From Chlamydomonas sphaeroides (taxonomy: Eukaryota > Chlorophyta > Chlorophyceae > Chlamydomonadales > Chlamydomonadaceae): a DNA stretch of 64,000 nt. Under the pieces are notes generated by a model. The model did no database searches, was not told where the DNA came from, and saw nothing but the letters and a program-made list of their open reading frames with translations. Location: the NCBI GenBank assembly GCA_001662425.1, contig BDDC01000103.1:30492-94491 (forward strand). Reading direction: 5' to 3'. Shown here one piece after another: positions 1 through 11,271 of this stretch; position 1 is the stretch's first letter, and each line of letters begins with the position of its first letter. The position numbers and the translations under genes were made by a program.

Positions 1-186
1 NNNNNNNNNNNNNNNNNNNNNNNNNNNNNNNNNNNNNNNNNNNNNNNNNNNNNNNNNNNNNNNNNNNNNNNNNNNNNNNNNNNNNNNNNNNNNNNNNNNN
101 NNNNNNNNNNNNNNNNNNNNNNNNNNNNNNNNNNNNNNNNNNNNNNNNNNNNNNNNNNNNNNNNNNNNNNNNNNNNNNNNNNNNNN
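1..186. other. Assembly gap (N run)
   Basis: All bases are N, so nothing can be annotated. Sequence resumes at 187 with GC-rich DNA that holds no convincing gene until about 868. Confidence 0.99.
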
Positions 187-867
187 CGCCACCGCCGCCG
201 CCCGCGGCCGCGCCGGTGAGCTTCCACACCAGCACTCCCTGTGCCCCCGCACTTAGAGCCGCGACCGCACTCCCCCCGGGGGGCCCCAGGACCCATGCAT
301 GCCTGTACCCTGAGGCTACAACCTCACCCACCCACTTACGCCGCCACTGCTGCCTGCCCAGGCTACGCCGACTGCGCTTGGAATGCCGAACGCGCGAGCC
401 GACGGCCTGCGGGACCGCGGAGCTGCCCCGCTGCCGCCGGTGGGCGGCCTGCACCGCGGGTGCGACTTCGGCCCGCAGCCCGCAGCCCGCAACAACCCCA
501 TTCCGAAGGCCACAAGCGCCCTCTCAACCCCAAACTTGTTTTGCCTCCCGCAAGGCCCGCGCTGAGCCAGCTCTGCCCGGACAAGCTCCGGCCCAACGCT
601 GTGCCAACGATGCCGTGCCCGCGCCGCTTCCTTTGCGTGTCCGTAGGCAGCCTGCTGGGCAGCTCACGCCGCAGCGACGGCCGCGGTCGCAGACGCCGTC
701 CCATCCGCTGCAGCCCATGCCTCATCAGATACCGGATACTGTAACTGACTGGCAGGACCCAAACCAACGGATCACGGCCTGAAGCGCTCTATGGCCTCAA
801 GCGCTCGATGCGCCTCTGGTGGCAAGCTAGCGCATAGCTGCCGTGGCCGACCACGGCTCCTGCACCC

Positions 868-2511
868 TTGCCCCTCAAAATGCACCCCGGCCCCGCGCAG
901 CCGCTGCCGCAAGCGTCGGGCGCCGCTGCCGACGGCTGCCGCTGGTCTGCGCGCTGGGAGCAGGAGCACGAGGAGCTGGAGGACGAGGAGCCGGAGGACG
1001 AGGAGCTGGAGGACGAGGAGCTGGAGGACGAGGAGCCGGAGCACGAGGAGCCGGCTGCGGCGTGCGCCGCGCTCGGTGAGGCGGACGCGGACGCGCTGCG
1101 CGTGCAGGTGGCGCTGGCGGAGGAGCTGTTTGTTTGGGGCTCGCGGCTCACCGAGGCGGCGCAGCAGGCGCACCAAGCGGCCGAGGTGCTGCGCCTGGGG
1201 CCGGCGCACGGGGCCGGCGGCGAGCTGCGCGCCGCCGGCCTGCGGGCAGCAAGCGCAGGAGCGGGCTGAGCGGCCGCAGCAGGTGCTGTGGGGCTCGGCG
1301 CCGCCGCCGCCGCCGCCAGAGCTGCCGTCCGGGGTGTCGAAGTTCAGTGCGCCGGAGCCGCGCCGGCGCTGGCGCGAGTGGGGGTGAGCAGGACACTGGG
1401 CAAGAGCTTTACTGGGCCGTGCGTGTGCCCGCAAACCGCGCGGCATCGGCTTGACGCCGTGTGCAAAAGGGCCTGCTGCGCGACCTCCGACAGCCGCGCA
1501 CAGCCCATGGGAGCTCTGCGCACCAACTCTGCTGTCCGCGGTGGGCTCTTCCTGGAGCCACAGCGAGCTCCACCTGGAGGAGATGCTCCGGGCGGCGGGC
1601 CGCGGCGACCTGGCGGGCAGCGCGGTGCTGCGCATCGAGGCGGGGGCGCTGAGGCGCAGCAGCAGCGCGGTGGGGCGGTGGGCACCGGGCCGGGGTCCAT
1701 GCGGAGCTGACGCGCACGGAGGCCCAACACGAGTTCGGCCCCATGCACACGCTCGCAAGCAGCCGGCTGGGCAACTGCCGCATGGCCGCGGCGGTCCTGA
1801 GCTCCAGATAGGGTTCTGTGGCTCTTGGCCCCTGTGGGTTGGCGCGCTGTGCTGCCCACCGCTGCCGCTGCCGCCCTTGGCCCCGGGCCTCTGCCCCCAC
1901 AGCCCGAGTACGCGGCGGCGCTGACGTCCCACACCGGCCGAACGCGGCGGCTGGCGGTGGGGTGGCTCGTCCGGCGCCAACACCGAGTGCTGAAGCAGCT
2001 GCGGCAGCAGCAGCCGGGGCCGGCCGGCCAGGCTGCGCCGCCGCGCCAGCCGGGGGCGCGGGCCAGTGCGCCTGTAACGCCGCGCGGGTCGCAGCGGTGC
2101 ACGCAGCTGGCTGCGGAGGCGGACAGGTGGCCGGTGTGCGCTTGGCTACAAACGCCGGCCGCGCCTGGCGCCGACGGCGACGCATATATACGAGCCGCGT
2201 GCTTCGCCGCCGGTGGCGCCCGTCCCTGCCGGGAGCCCGGGCCGCGCTGCGACGCAGGCCGCGGCGGGCCGCGGCAGGGAGCCCCTTGCGGTCAGCATGC
2301 ACTGCCCTTCGGTGTCGTTATTGCCGGCGTTGCGCAGCGGCCGGCAGGCTGCGGCCGTGGCCCTGGCGCCGGATGCCACGGAGGGCCAGGACGGCTTCTG
2401 CATGGCCCCCGCCTCGGCGGCCCCGTCCCCGGCGGCGACCGACAAGGGCGAGGCAGCCGGCAGCCCGCAGCGCTGCTCCCCTGCCAAGGTGGATTGCTGC
2501 CCTACCTACCG
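868..2511 (+). CDS. Unresolved gene-like stretch, possibly a frameshifted or degenerate gene
   Basis: I do not recognise the product. Several pieces look protein-coding, but I could not join them into one model. Piece one (868-1269) holds an acidic EELEDEEPED repeat followed by a helical, Ala/Leu/Glu-rich stretch (ALAEELFVWGSRL, then AAQQAHQAAEVLRL). The likely continuation (AQERAERPQQVLWG, then GVSKFSAPEP) lies in another frame from about 1245 and ends at a good donor (GTGAGC) near 1385, so an indel or a frameshift is implied near 1250. A second helical stretch (HLEEMLRAAGRGDLAG) lies at about 1565-1680. A third exon-like block starts after a CAG near 2296 and ends at a GTATGAG donor near 2511. 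It could be a real gene with a sequencing error, or a decaying pseudogene. Boundaries are approximate. Confidence 0.3.
970..1053 (+). repeat. 15-bp tandem repeat coding an acidic EELED/EEPED array
   Basis: The unit GAGGAGCTGGAGGAC and its one- or two-base variants is repeated in register five times, plus a partial sixth copy. Read on the + strand it gives alternating EELED and EEPED/EEPEH pentapeptides. The period is a multiple of three, so copy-number change would keep the frame. Confidence 0.9.
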
Positions 2512-4125
2512 GTATGAGGCTCCGCATGCTGCCTGGGCAGGCTGCTCTACGTCCTGCAGCCCGCTGCTGACGCCCTCCCGCCCACCTGCCCGCCCACCTG
2601 CCCCACCACCTGCGCAACGCAGCCACCGCAGGGCGCGCCGCCAGGCAGCGCGCGCAAGAGGCGCCGCTGGAGCGGCGGGACGGCAACGGCGGCGGAGCCC
2701 CGGCTGCTGCTGGCGTCGCCGCGGGCGGGCTGAGGCGGCGGCGGGGGCGGGGCATGGAGCGGGCTTCCGGTGCTGGGTGGCATGGTGCCGGTGGCACCGC
2801 GTGATACCGACCAGCATCGCTCGCCACACGGGAAGTTGGGCAGCCCGGCTATGGCGCCCCGGCGGCAAGCGCTAGCGCTGGCGTCGCCGTGAGTAGGCTT
2901 AGATTCGTGACAGACGAGGTACCGTGTTCGTTGCAGGGCGGCTTGGCGGGGCAACAGTGGCCTGGCCCATCGCAGGTTGTGTGCGGGGCCGTGGTGCGCC
3001 GAGGCGTGTGTGTTGCGATGATGTGACGGCCGGCCCTGCCGCCTGCTGCGGCGGTGATAAAGACGAAGGGGATGTCCCCTGTTGCATACAGACGTGACAC
3101 GAGACTGTTACACCGCAAAGCGGAGGTCGCCGTTTCACAGCCAGGGGGCCCATCAGCAAATTAGGTCATATCGGTGCGCTAGGGCCCTCGGCTCCTCAGC
3201 GCTTCGGTTCGCCTCTTCCACACATCCCTCAGATACCGGGCCAAATGGCTCGGTTCAGCCTCTAGCATCACGCGGTGCATGCCGCGGCGTGCAGGTTGGA
3301 GAGTTTGCTCGTGCTCAGCCCGCATGTAATTAGACAATGTGATGTTGCTCATGGTGCCTAGCAGGTCCCATGCCCGCGGCCGACTTCGGCAGAAGACCCT
3401 GGAGCTCCCGATCAGGAGGCATGAGGCGAGCGGAGCGGTGGAGCACCACCTACTTTACCGCCACCCTTCCACGACGCAATACGCATCATTCCCCAACCGC
3501 CAGCGGCTCGACAGCACCCCACCACCAGTACGCCGCTGCCCCAGCAAACACGGCACCATGCAGCAATGGCTGATTGCGCCCCTACGCCGCCCGCCTCCAG
3601 GCGCTACCTAGGCTTCCACAATTGAACCGGCTACCGGTACCTGGGCTCGCCCTCTCGCAGGCCCTGCTCGCCTGGCGCTATGTCTGCTGGTGTGATCTGC
3701 CTGACCGCCCAGTCAACTGTGGCTCTCTCCGACAGCGTCTTGTCAACACCTAGCACGGCTTCAGTCTATAGAACACCCAGGCCGAGGTACAACCCAAGCA
3801 AGGCGCGGAATGCACACGCACCCAATAACGCCAGCCCGTCTGCGGGCACCGGGCATGGCCGGGGGATGTCTGCCGTATTTGGCGAACGACAGGTACTCTG
3901 CTATCTGTACGGGTTCAGGCACTATACCGTATATCGCATACAACGACGCTATGCACACACCTAGGAACAACATGCCCCTGTTTTGGAGCCATCACGGATG
4001 GCGTCTGCATATGTCTGACAGAAATGGCGGACGCCGGGATGCAGCCCAGACGCAACACGACACCTACTCAGATCCTCAGTCAGAGGCCATCGCGCGCCCA
4101 CTCCCGGTGGGTCACTGACATGGCC
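2512..4125. other. Intergenic stretch without a supported gene
   Basis: Open frames here lack codon or splice structure that I can support. GC content falls from about 2880 to 4080 relative to the flanks, as seen in other intergenic blocks of this window. A C-rich polypyrimidine stretch lies near 2575-2615. Confidence 0.5.
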
Positions 4126-6003
4126 TCAGCACCTGTCCGCCGTCCATGCGGCGGGGTGCAGCAGCTGCTGCTGCGCCGCCACCGGCTGCTGCTGCTCGTA
4201 CGGCAGGCCCAGCCGCTGCCACATGCCCCGCTCCAGGCCCACCCGCAGCACCGCCACCTCGGCCCGTAGCGCACCCAGCTCAGCCAGCAGCGACGCCTCG
4301 CGGGCGCGCCACGACGCCTCGTCCGGCGGCGCAACGGCAGCGGCAGCGGCCAGCGCGACGGCAACTGGCGGCGCGACGGCAGCGGCAGCAGCCTGCACGA
4401 CGGCAACGACCGCACTCGGCCCGGCGGCGGCGGCGCTGGGCCCAGCGGCCTGGGCGGAGGGCGCGGCGCCAGCGTCCGTGCCGGCGCCGGTGTGGGGCAC
4501 CAGGGCACCCGCGGCGGCGGCTCCGGGCGCGATGTTGCCGGCGGGCTCGGTGCCTGTGGCGGCCTCGCGCTGGGGTCACACCAGGGGCACGCACGGGCGG
4601 CAGTGAGGTGCGGCATGCGGTGGTGATGGCTGCTCGCACAGCGGCGCGCTTGCGCCCATGCCTCAGCCGTATGGACCGTCAGTACTCCCGGACACAACGC
4701 GCCGGCTGCGTCTCGAGCCCCACCCACCTGCCGTTTGGCTGCGGGCCCCGCCTCCGCCGGCCGCTGCTTCTGCTGCCGCTTACTGGCGACCAGCCGCTCC
4801 GCGCCGCCACCCTGGCCCCGATGCCGCTGCCCCCGCTGCTGCTGGGCGCCGCTCGCTGCCTCCACCTCCATGGCAGCCACCACCGCCGCCTCGCCCGCAG
4901 CGCCGCAGGTGCGCCGCCGCCACACGCCGCCACGCACGCCAGTCGACCCCACGCCGCCGCCGCCTGACTCAAAGCCAGGCCCGCCCTCGCTGCCCTCAAC
5001 GCTGCCTGAGCCTATGTGAGAAGGAGGGTTGCCCCACGACGCCGGCGCTGAGGCCACGCGGGTGGTTCTGCCGCGCGCCGGCGCCGTGCGCACGCCGCTG
5101 CTGGGCCCGAGCGCCGGCGCCGGCACCGCGGCCGTGCGAGCGCCGCTCCCCGGCCCCAGCGCAGCAGTTGCGCGGTTGCCGCCGCCGCCAGAAGCCGGCG
5201 GTGCCGCTGCGCGGTTACCGCCGCCGCCGCCGCTGCTGCTGCCATGCGGTTACCGGCACAGGGCGCCGGCCCTGCGGCCGTCTGCATGGCGCTGACGCCA
5301 TGCGGTGGCGCCGCTCGGGCCCCGCCTCCAGGCGCCACCGCTGCAGCCGTGCGGTTGCCACCGCCGCCGAGGTCCGGTGCGACGGCCGTGCGGTTACCTG
5401 CACCGAGCGCCGGCCCTGCGGCCGCGCGGGTACAGGCAACGGCCCCCGGCCAACCGCTTGGCGCCGCCGGCGACACCGCGCGGTTGGCGCCGCCAGTCGC
5501 TGCCAACGCAGCCACACGGCTGCCGCCACCGGGCGCCGGCGCTGCGGCTGCTCGGGCGGCGCCGCCGGCGGCCGGCGCTGCGGCCGCACGGGCAGCGACC
5601 GCAGGCGCGGCCGGCGCTGCCATGTGCCGTGGGAGCGGCACGTTGCAGCGTGGCCCCTTGATGGTCCTCATGACTTTGACGGCGTCATCGTAGCATGTAA
5701 GCGCCCGCTGCAGCATTTTATCGTACTCGACCCAGTTCTGTGTTTGCAGGACACGATCGACGAGAGCGGGGGTCAGGCACGCTGGGATGCGTTGCGTGAG
5801 CGGCTCTCACAGGGGCTCCGCGTGCCGCTTTTGGAACAGCCGCGCTCACCCCTGGGAAGGGGCCACTCCGGTAGAAGGGCTTGTCGTTGTCGATAGTGAT
5901 ATGCTGCAGGTTGGCTGTGGGAAAGGCACTGCGCAGCTGGGGCAGCCGCGCGTTGTACTCCGCCAAGCTGCAGATTACACCGCCGTAGTCGTGGACGATG
6001 TTG
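4126..6003 (-). CDS. Paralogue A of a lineage-specific protein family (partial at 5' end); related to the gene at 45169-47889
   Basis: The function is unknown. Three parts are clear. Exon 6003-5850 (acceptor CAG, donor GTGAGC) encodes a segment with YNARLPQLRSAFPTANLQ and ends in GPFPG. The next exon begins at 5737 with NWVEYDKMLQRALTCYDDAVKV and continues into a long run of degenerate Ala/Gly/Pro/Arg repeats to about 5012. The last exon ends at the stop at 4126 and encodes a helical tail with ELGALRAEVAVLRVGLERGM, then LGLPYEQQQ. Each part aligns with the + gene at 45.2-47.9 kb (AYNTSLGRLQREFPDAGL, then MLHRALRSYDDYAKFV, then the same tail). I found no counterpart of that gene's first exon (KWFYVYSTATGN), so the 5' end is missing or too diverged. 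The join between the repeat region and the last exon (about 5012 to 4518) is unresolved. Confidence 0.6.
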
Positions 6004-6221
6004 CTGCGGATTTGGGGCGACGGACAAGTTGTGCGTAAGCTCAGACGGGGGTAGAGAAAGCCGCGGTGGGGCAGAAGGTGATGGAGATGTGGGAGCGAGC
6101 GGGAGGGCATCGCATCGAAAGAAAGCGGTCGCAGGGTGATGCCCCAAACGGCTAGGAGTCGACGAGGCCACTGGAGCCATCTGCAATATTGCAAGGACTC
6201 GCTAGTCCTGCGGAGGCCCTC

Positions 6222-6419
6222 TCACAGCTTGTTCTTGGCGTGGTTGTTGAGCAAGAGTTTTGGGGGCACAACCTGCCCTGTGACCTTGCGGCCTTGGTGA
6301 ACATATACATTTGGGCACGTCACTGCTATGATTTGCTCCAGTGCTTTGTCCAGAGAGTCATCAAACAGCGAGTCTTCGGAGTCAACGCTTCGCGAGGTGT
6401 TGCTACAGTCCGAGCCCAT
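6222..6419 (-). CDS. Small ORF, 65 residues, unknown
   Basis: An ATG at 6419 opens a 65-residue frame that ends at TGA (6222). It is acidic and serine-rich at first (SRSVDSEDSLFDDSLD) and then mixed (VYVHQGRKVTGQ). Codon use is less GC-biased than that of neighbouring genes. It lies just upstream of paralogue A on the same strand, but I found no splice join in the right phase to make it that gene's first exon. It could be a fragment of a transposon-derived gene, an upstream exon, or chance. Confidence 0.25.
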   Translation of the reverse strand: MGSDCSNTSRSVDSEDSLFDDSLDKALEQIIAVTCPNVYVHQGRKVTGQVVPPKLLLNNHAKNKL

Positions 6420-6715
6420 ACTGGTAAGAGCACAGCAATTGTGTGGGTGGCAAGTTGTTGGGGTCGTCGCATGTCCTCTCCTCATGAACACGAGTATGCC
6501 TCTCAGGTGCCTCTGTTGCAAAATTTGGCAACAGCTCTGGATTCGGTTGGTTTCCTCAGATCCTCCCGTTTCTCCCACCATGCACCGCCTTTGCCGTTTT
6601 GGTTACCCGTCGCCCACAAGATACCCTTCAAACGCTTATACCCAGCCTCGGTCCGGTTTGGGGTGGCCGGACCCAAGAGAACGGCAAGGAGGCCAAGCGG
6701 ACTTTAGCACAGCGA

Positions 6716-6720
6716 TTACA
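6716..6720 (-). terminator. Possible TGTAA polyadenylation signal of the ciliary-like gene
   Basis: TGTAA on the minus strand lies about 520 bases beyond the stop codon at 7241. TGTAA is the usual 3'-end signal in volvocine algae (family knowledge). No nearer copy was seen, so the assignment is tentative. Confidence 0.3.
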
Positions 6721-7240
6721 AAGGGACTGAAGTGCCTTGGCCGCCTCGACAGCAAGCAGAGTGCGCTGGCCGCGAGATGCTTGCGTTGCTTTGCATGCAC
6801 ACACGAGCCCGGCCGGCGCAAGCTCGTCTGCCTCACGCGCCCCATGCCTCTGCTTTACGTCGTACAATCCGGCCGGCAATAGGCAGCACTCCCCGTCGCC
6901 ACCGCAATCTGAACACCGTGCGCGTCTAGCGGTCTAGGCCGCCACACGCACATGCCCCCGGTCCTGCTTGCTTGAGCCCACCTGCACCTGCCGCCATGCC
7001 GACCACGTCAGCCATCTCCCACAGGCCCCGCGCCGACCCTCGCTCGACCCCACGAGCCACACACCGCCGTTTCAATTATGCTCCTACAGTGCACGCCGCC
7101 CGCTGTTCAGCCCTCACGCAAGCCTGCACGAGCAGGCGCCGAAACCCAGGGAGGACCCCGAACTTGCCTTCCTCCCTCGCTTGCCCGCCCACGAGCCATG
7201 CATGACCCCGCCGCCCTCACCGCTGGCCCCACCTCGCCCC

Positions 7241-7735
7241 TCACTCGTCCACCACCACCTTGCTGTAGTCGCTCATGGGCTTGGTGAAGTTGGCGGCCTT
7301 GCCAAAGGGCGAGGCGGTGTTGAGCGTAGTGGTGCCCGCGAACACGCCGCCTGGGGAATGGGGAGCGAGCGAGAGGGGCCGGTGGGTTGGAGTTGGCGCC
7401 CCTCATAGCGCCGCAGCGCCACACGCTGTGCGCCGCTCCGCCGGCAGGCGCTGGGTTGCGGAACGCAAGGGCAGGGGCCCGGGGCGCGGCAAGGGTGCCG
7501 AAGGGCCATGTGGTGAGGCCCTTCCCCGCAGCACACTGCTGCCGCGTGCCGTGTCCCCCGCCTTGTTTGTACTGTGCTGCGCTAGCGGGCGATGCAGCCC
7601 TGTGCAGGCAGGCACTGCAAGCAAGGTGACCCACCGTAGGTCTTGTTGGCCACGGCCTCGGTGTAGATGGTCACGGGCACGTCACGGCTGGGCAGCACCG
7701 TTGTGTCACGGGCGCCCGCCTGCAGCGTGGGGGCC

Positions 7736-7804
<69 letters not shown>

Positions 7805-9287
7805 GCTGAGCACGCGATGGGCAGGGAGCAGCAGCAGCAGCAGCGACCGCGGCCTCTGCCGAGTGTTCCGTGCCGGCGCGGTACTGCCAACGGTGTCGTA
7901 CTACCGTACTAATCCCCGTACTGCTGTACCTTTCTGGCCTCGTCCGCCATGATGCGGTCGGCGGCGTGCTTGGGCATGATGGTAGACTCGGCCAGGAAGG
8001 TGGGGTCGCGGACCACGGGCCGGCCGTCGGGGTCACGCATCACGCGGGCGCCGATGCTGCGATGGGGCGCAGGTGCATGCAGCGCCGTACGACACGAACG
8101 ACCAGGGCGGCATGGGATGAAAGATCGCGAGGATGGAGATGGAGCCAGACATGCAACGAAGGGAAACTGTGCGACCGCCATGCAACCAACCGCCGCAACC
8201 CTGCTTCCACGGTGGCTCGCCCCCGCCCCCGCCCCCGCCGTCAGCCCCTCTCGCGCTCACGTCATGCCTTCCACGTTGTGGCCCTTGAAGTCCGCCCCGT
8301 ACACCGACTCAGTGGTCAGCGGGATGGCGCCGCCCGACACAGTGGCCTGGGGGGTGCGGGGTGCGGCCACGGGATGCGTCGGCGGGCGGCCGACCGGTTG
8401 CACGAGCATTCAGCGTTCCTGCGCCGCTGCCGCCCGCTGGACACCGGAGGCGACAGCGACGGCCCTGCTGCGCAGCAGGCGCCAACGCCGTCGCCAGCCC
8501 ATCCATAGTGGCTTTGACCGACGCCCCATGCCCCGTGAGACCGCAACGCGTGGCCCAGCGCGTGGAGATCATGTCATCCCCGATCCAGCCAGCAACGCGC
8601 CACACACGCCGGCCCCCTGGAGCGCCTGACTGTCGCGGCAAGCTCTTGCTGGCGGCCGATGCTGCTTGGGATGGCGGCACGCTTCTTCCCTTGCCGCTCC
8701 GCTACCCTGACCAAGGCCCCACCTGCATCTCCGGCGTCAGCTGCTGCGCCTCCCGCATCATCGCCTCCGCCATCTGCCGCCACGGGGGGAGGGCAGGGCA
8801 CCAGCGCGCAGAGGAAGCTTGGGCAAGGGCAGGACCGAGCGCTGCGGGGGCGCAGTCACGTGTCATCCGTTGGGCCCGGTCCATCAGCTGCAGGTCGGCA
8901 GCTGCCTCTCCTGGCGCTGTGAGGGCTCCAGCCCCCACAACAACCCGCCGGGCCCGCACTACAGAAGCTGCGGCTGGGAGCCTCAGCGGGAGCGGGCGCC
9001 GACAGGGCGGCAGGGCAGTCGACGACGGCCCATGGACCGCTCGGCAAGCTTGCTATTGAGCTGCTTGCCGCAGCGCGGCTCGCTGCCGGTCGCTTGCCAG
9101 GCGCATCCAGCCGACACTGGCGTCAGCAGCGCACAGGTGGTGCACCCCCATGCCGTGCTCCCGGCGCCCCACCCACCATCCGCTCGCGCGGCCCCATTTT
9201 TGATGTGTCCACATAGGTGCCCGCCAGCCGCTGCTCGCCGGGTGGCCGGTACGAGGCCTGTACCGTGGAGCGCCAGTCCGCGGGGTG
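7241..9287 (-). CDS. Probable ciliary/axonemal small protein (5' end missing)
   Basis: Six exons in matching phase were found: 9287-9177, 8773-8723, 8346-8261, 8056-7930, 7719-7635 and 7350-7241 (stop TGA). Together they encode about 190 residues, soluble, with no signal peptide or membrane segment. Landmarks in order are DWRSTVQASYRPP, GTYVDTSKMGP, IPLTTESVYGADFKGH, DPTFLAESTIMPKHAADRI, VPVTIYTEAVANKTYGG and TTLNTASPFGKAANFTKPM. Short STxQxSYxPP- and TTxNxxxFGK-type motifs spaced along a small soluble protein are typical of microtubule inner proteins and other flagellar-associated proteins of Chlamydomonas. That is a resemblance, not an identification. The first exon with the start codon lies upstream of 9287 and was not found, since no ATG followed by a usable donor is close by. 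A (CAG)22 tract sits in the intron between 7930 and 7719. Confidence 0.7.
7737..7802 (+). repeat. (CAG)22 microsatellite inside an intron
   Basis: Twenty-two uninterrupted CAG units (CTG on the coding strand) lie just upstream of the acceptor at 7720-7722 in the ciliary-like gene. A shorter run of six CAG units follows at about 7830-7848. Confidence 0.98.
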
Positions 9288-9616
9288 CTGCGGGGAGGAG
9301 GCGGAGCGGCAGGGGCGCGGGAGGGACAGGGCGGCAGGGGTCGGCGTCAGCCAGCGACGGGCGGGGCGCGAGCATGCTTGTGTTCGTGCTCAAAGAGATG
9401 GTGGGCTAGGGCACGCCGGGCTCCACAACGAGGGTGGAGGATGTATGCAGAGGCGTAGGGGCGCGTGCGCGGGTGAGCGGTGGCGCTGCCCTGGCGAGCG
9501 GGGCGGGGTGGAGGAACGGGCGGGATCCCTGCTGGCGCGCTTGTTGGCGCCAGCCACTGTGCGCTGTGTGGGCCGTGGGAGAGTCATTTGCTTGCAGCTA
9601 GCGGTTGATGAGCTAT

Positions 9617-10460
9617 TCAGCGACGCAGTGGGGTTGCCAGACTGGCGGGGGTACGCGGTACGGACACTGAGGAACGGGGGACGTGGCGGTGGCCCACCGT
9701 TTGGCCCTGGGAGTGTTCGATGACGCGTGGGTGCGTGGCGAGCAGCGCATCTCCATGTATCCGCGTGGGTGAGGCTGTTCTGCCTGTTGCGATGAGGGTT
9801 GCCTCCTTCGCCGCTTCAGCCGTGGCCTGCGGGAGGTTGGCGGGAGATGAGGGGGTAGCTTGTGAGCGGGGGCGGGACGGCTGGCGCGTTTGGCCTCCGC
9901 AATGAGCGCGAGTATCGCGCCAAGCACGCACCAGGTTTCGCGTGATCCCCGTGAGCTCCTTTAGTTGTTTCTCCTCAACCCAGTTGCCGATGAGGGAAAC
10001 CACCTCATCCTGCTTGTTGTAGTTCGTGTATGGATGTTCTTCATGTGCCATTCTACGTGTTGAGATAAGGCTGTCGGGGGCCGCGAGGGCTCGCACTGCG
10101 CTCTGCAATGTGTGTGTCGCGCAGTGTTTGGGTTGTGAAGTTTGCGAGTGATAAGTTGTGTACGTGTATGCTGTCGTTCCGATGGGGACACGCAGATACG
10201 TTGGTCTTGTTGGCCGGGGGTTTGGCTTCTTCGAGCAGCTGTCCGTGAGCGGGCTCTGCAGCCCTGAATGAATGCTTCACAGCAAAGATGGTATGCTTTA
10301 TGCCATTGATGACCCGCTGCAAGCGGCGTACATTCGGCAGACCCGTGGACCCACGGATCAGTGCTTTGTTAGTCCGTCGCCTTCCCAGGCGAGGGCGAGA
10401 CCTGGTCGGCGCGATGACGAGCCCTAAGGACTGGGATATGCCATACCCACTGCTTGTCGC
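9617..10460 (-). pseudogene. Lower-GC gene remnant of unknown origin
   Basis: Two minus-strand frames have natural-looking composition and much lower GC than neighbouring genes. The upstream one (about 10460-10053) includes GSTGLPNVRRLQRVINGIKH, then FAVKHSFRAAEPAHGQLLEE, but has no ATG after the preceding stop. The second begins with ATG at 10051 (MAHEEHPYTNYNKQDEVV, then IGNWVEEKQLKELTGITR) and loses its protein-like character after about 9925, where a GTGCGTG donor-like site occurs. I could not join the two in phase. Base use unlike the neighbours suggests a transposon-derived or otherwise foreign gene in decay. A real gene with unresolved introns is the alternative. Confidence 0.35.
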
Positions 10461-11271
10461 CTGTCATCTGCGCGCAGGCTGCTGGGGTACTGACAGTCGA
10501 CGAGGGCATGGCGTTCAGCGGGGACCTGCGGGGATCCTGGGTCCTGGGTAGTGGCACCCGGAATTGGCAGCAGCAAGCAGCAAGTCGGAGAGTCAGGTGT
10601 ATGCTCATTCATTCTTCCACAAAAAGTACGCCGTGCTACTCACAAAGAACTGCAAAAGAGGGAAAGAGGTTAACTCCCGCCCGGATATACACCGAGGCAT
10701 GAGAAGGCGAAGCAGGCAGCAAATCGACGGGTTAGTTGGGCATGGCGTAGGCTGGACTGGATTCGGCGATAGCACCACCTGCTTGGTCCTGCTCCCATGC
10801 GCGTTGTACTATGCGGCCTAGTACAACGCGCATGGGAGCAGGACCTATGAGGCACTGAGGCTACTGAGGGAGCTACGGCTGCAAACAATGCGGCTGTTTG
10901 GGGGGTAATCCGGTCATGGCGGCGCGTTGCAGGGTACTCGTTTTGATTCTGTGAAACGTGCCCAGACGGCCAGTACAGGGCATGAGCACAGGGAGACCCG
11001 CTAGGGAGCTTGCGGACAAGCTGGGAAGTGTGGCGCGGACCCTTGGGACACCAACTCAGGAGCGACTTCCCTTCTCCATGTTATCTGACATTTGATACAC
11101 GTTATTGCTTTGCGCGCCATGGCGACAGTAAGCGGGAGCGCGTCGTTGCCAAAACTCCGGTCGCGAGCATTCCAGGGCAATACACGCTGCGTACTTACTT
11201 TTACAGCTAACACGAGCCAGCCGCAGACACGTAGCTCCGATTAAAACTTGACCAGGCACTTTGCAAGCAGC
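10461..11271. other. Intergenic stretch upstream of the ELIP gene
   Basis: No supported gene. It holds the perfect hairpin at 10785-10845. The 400 bases before the ELIP start codon are lower in GC than coding DNA and should contain its promoter, but I see no clear TATA box or light-responsive element that I would defend. Confidence 0.5.
10785..10845. repeat. Perfect 27-bp inverted repeat with 7-base loop
   Basis: Bases 10785-10811 are the exact reverse complement of 10819-10845, with loop TGCGGCC (10812-10818). The hairpin is therefore uninterrupted and GC-rich. It lies in an intergenic region about 430 bases upstream of the ELIP start. It could be a small-RNA precursor or a cruciform-forming element. 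A fold-back artefact of library or assembly is also possible because arm identity is 100 percent. Confidence 0.95.
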
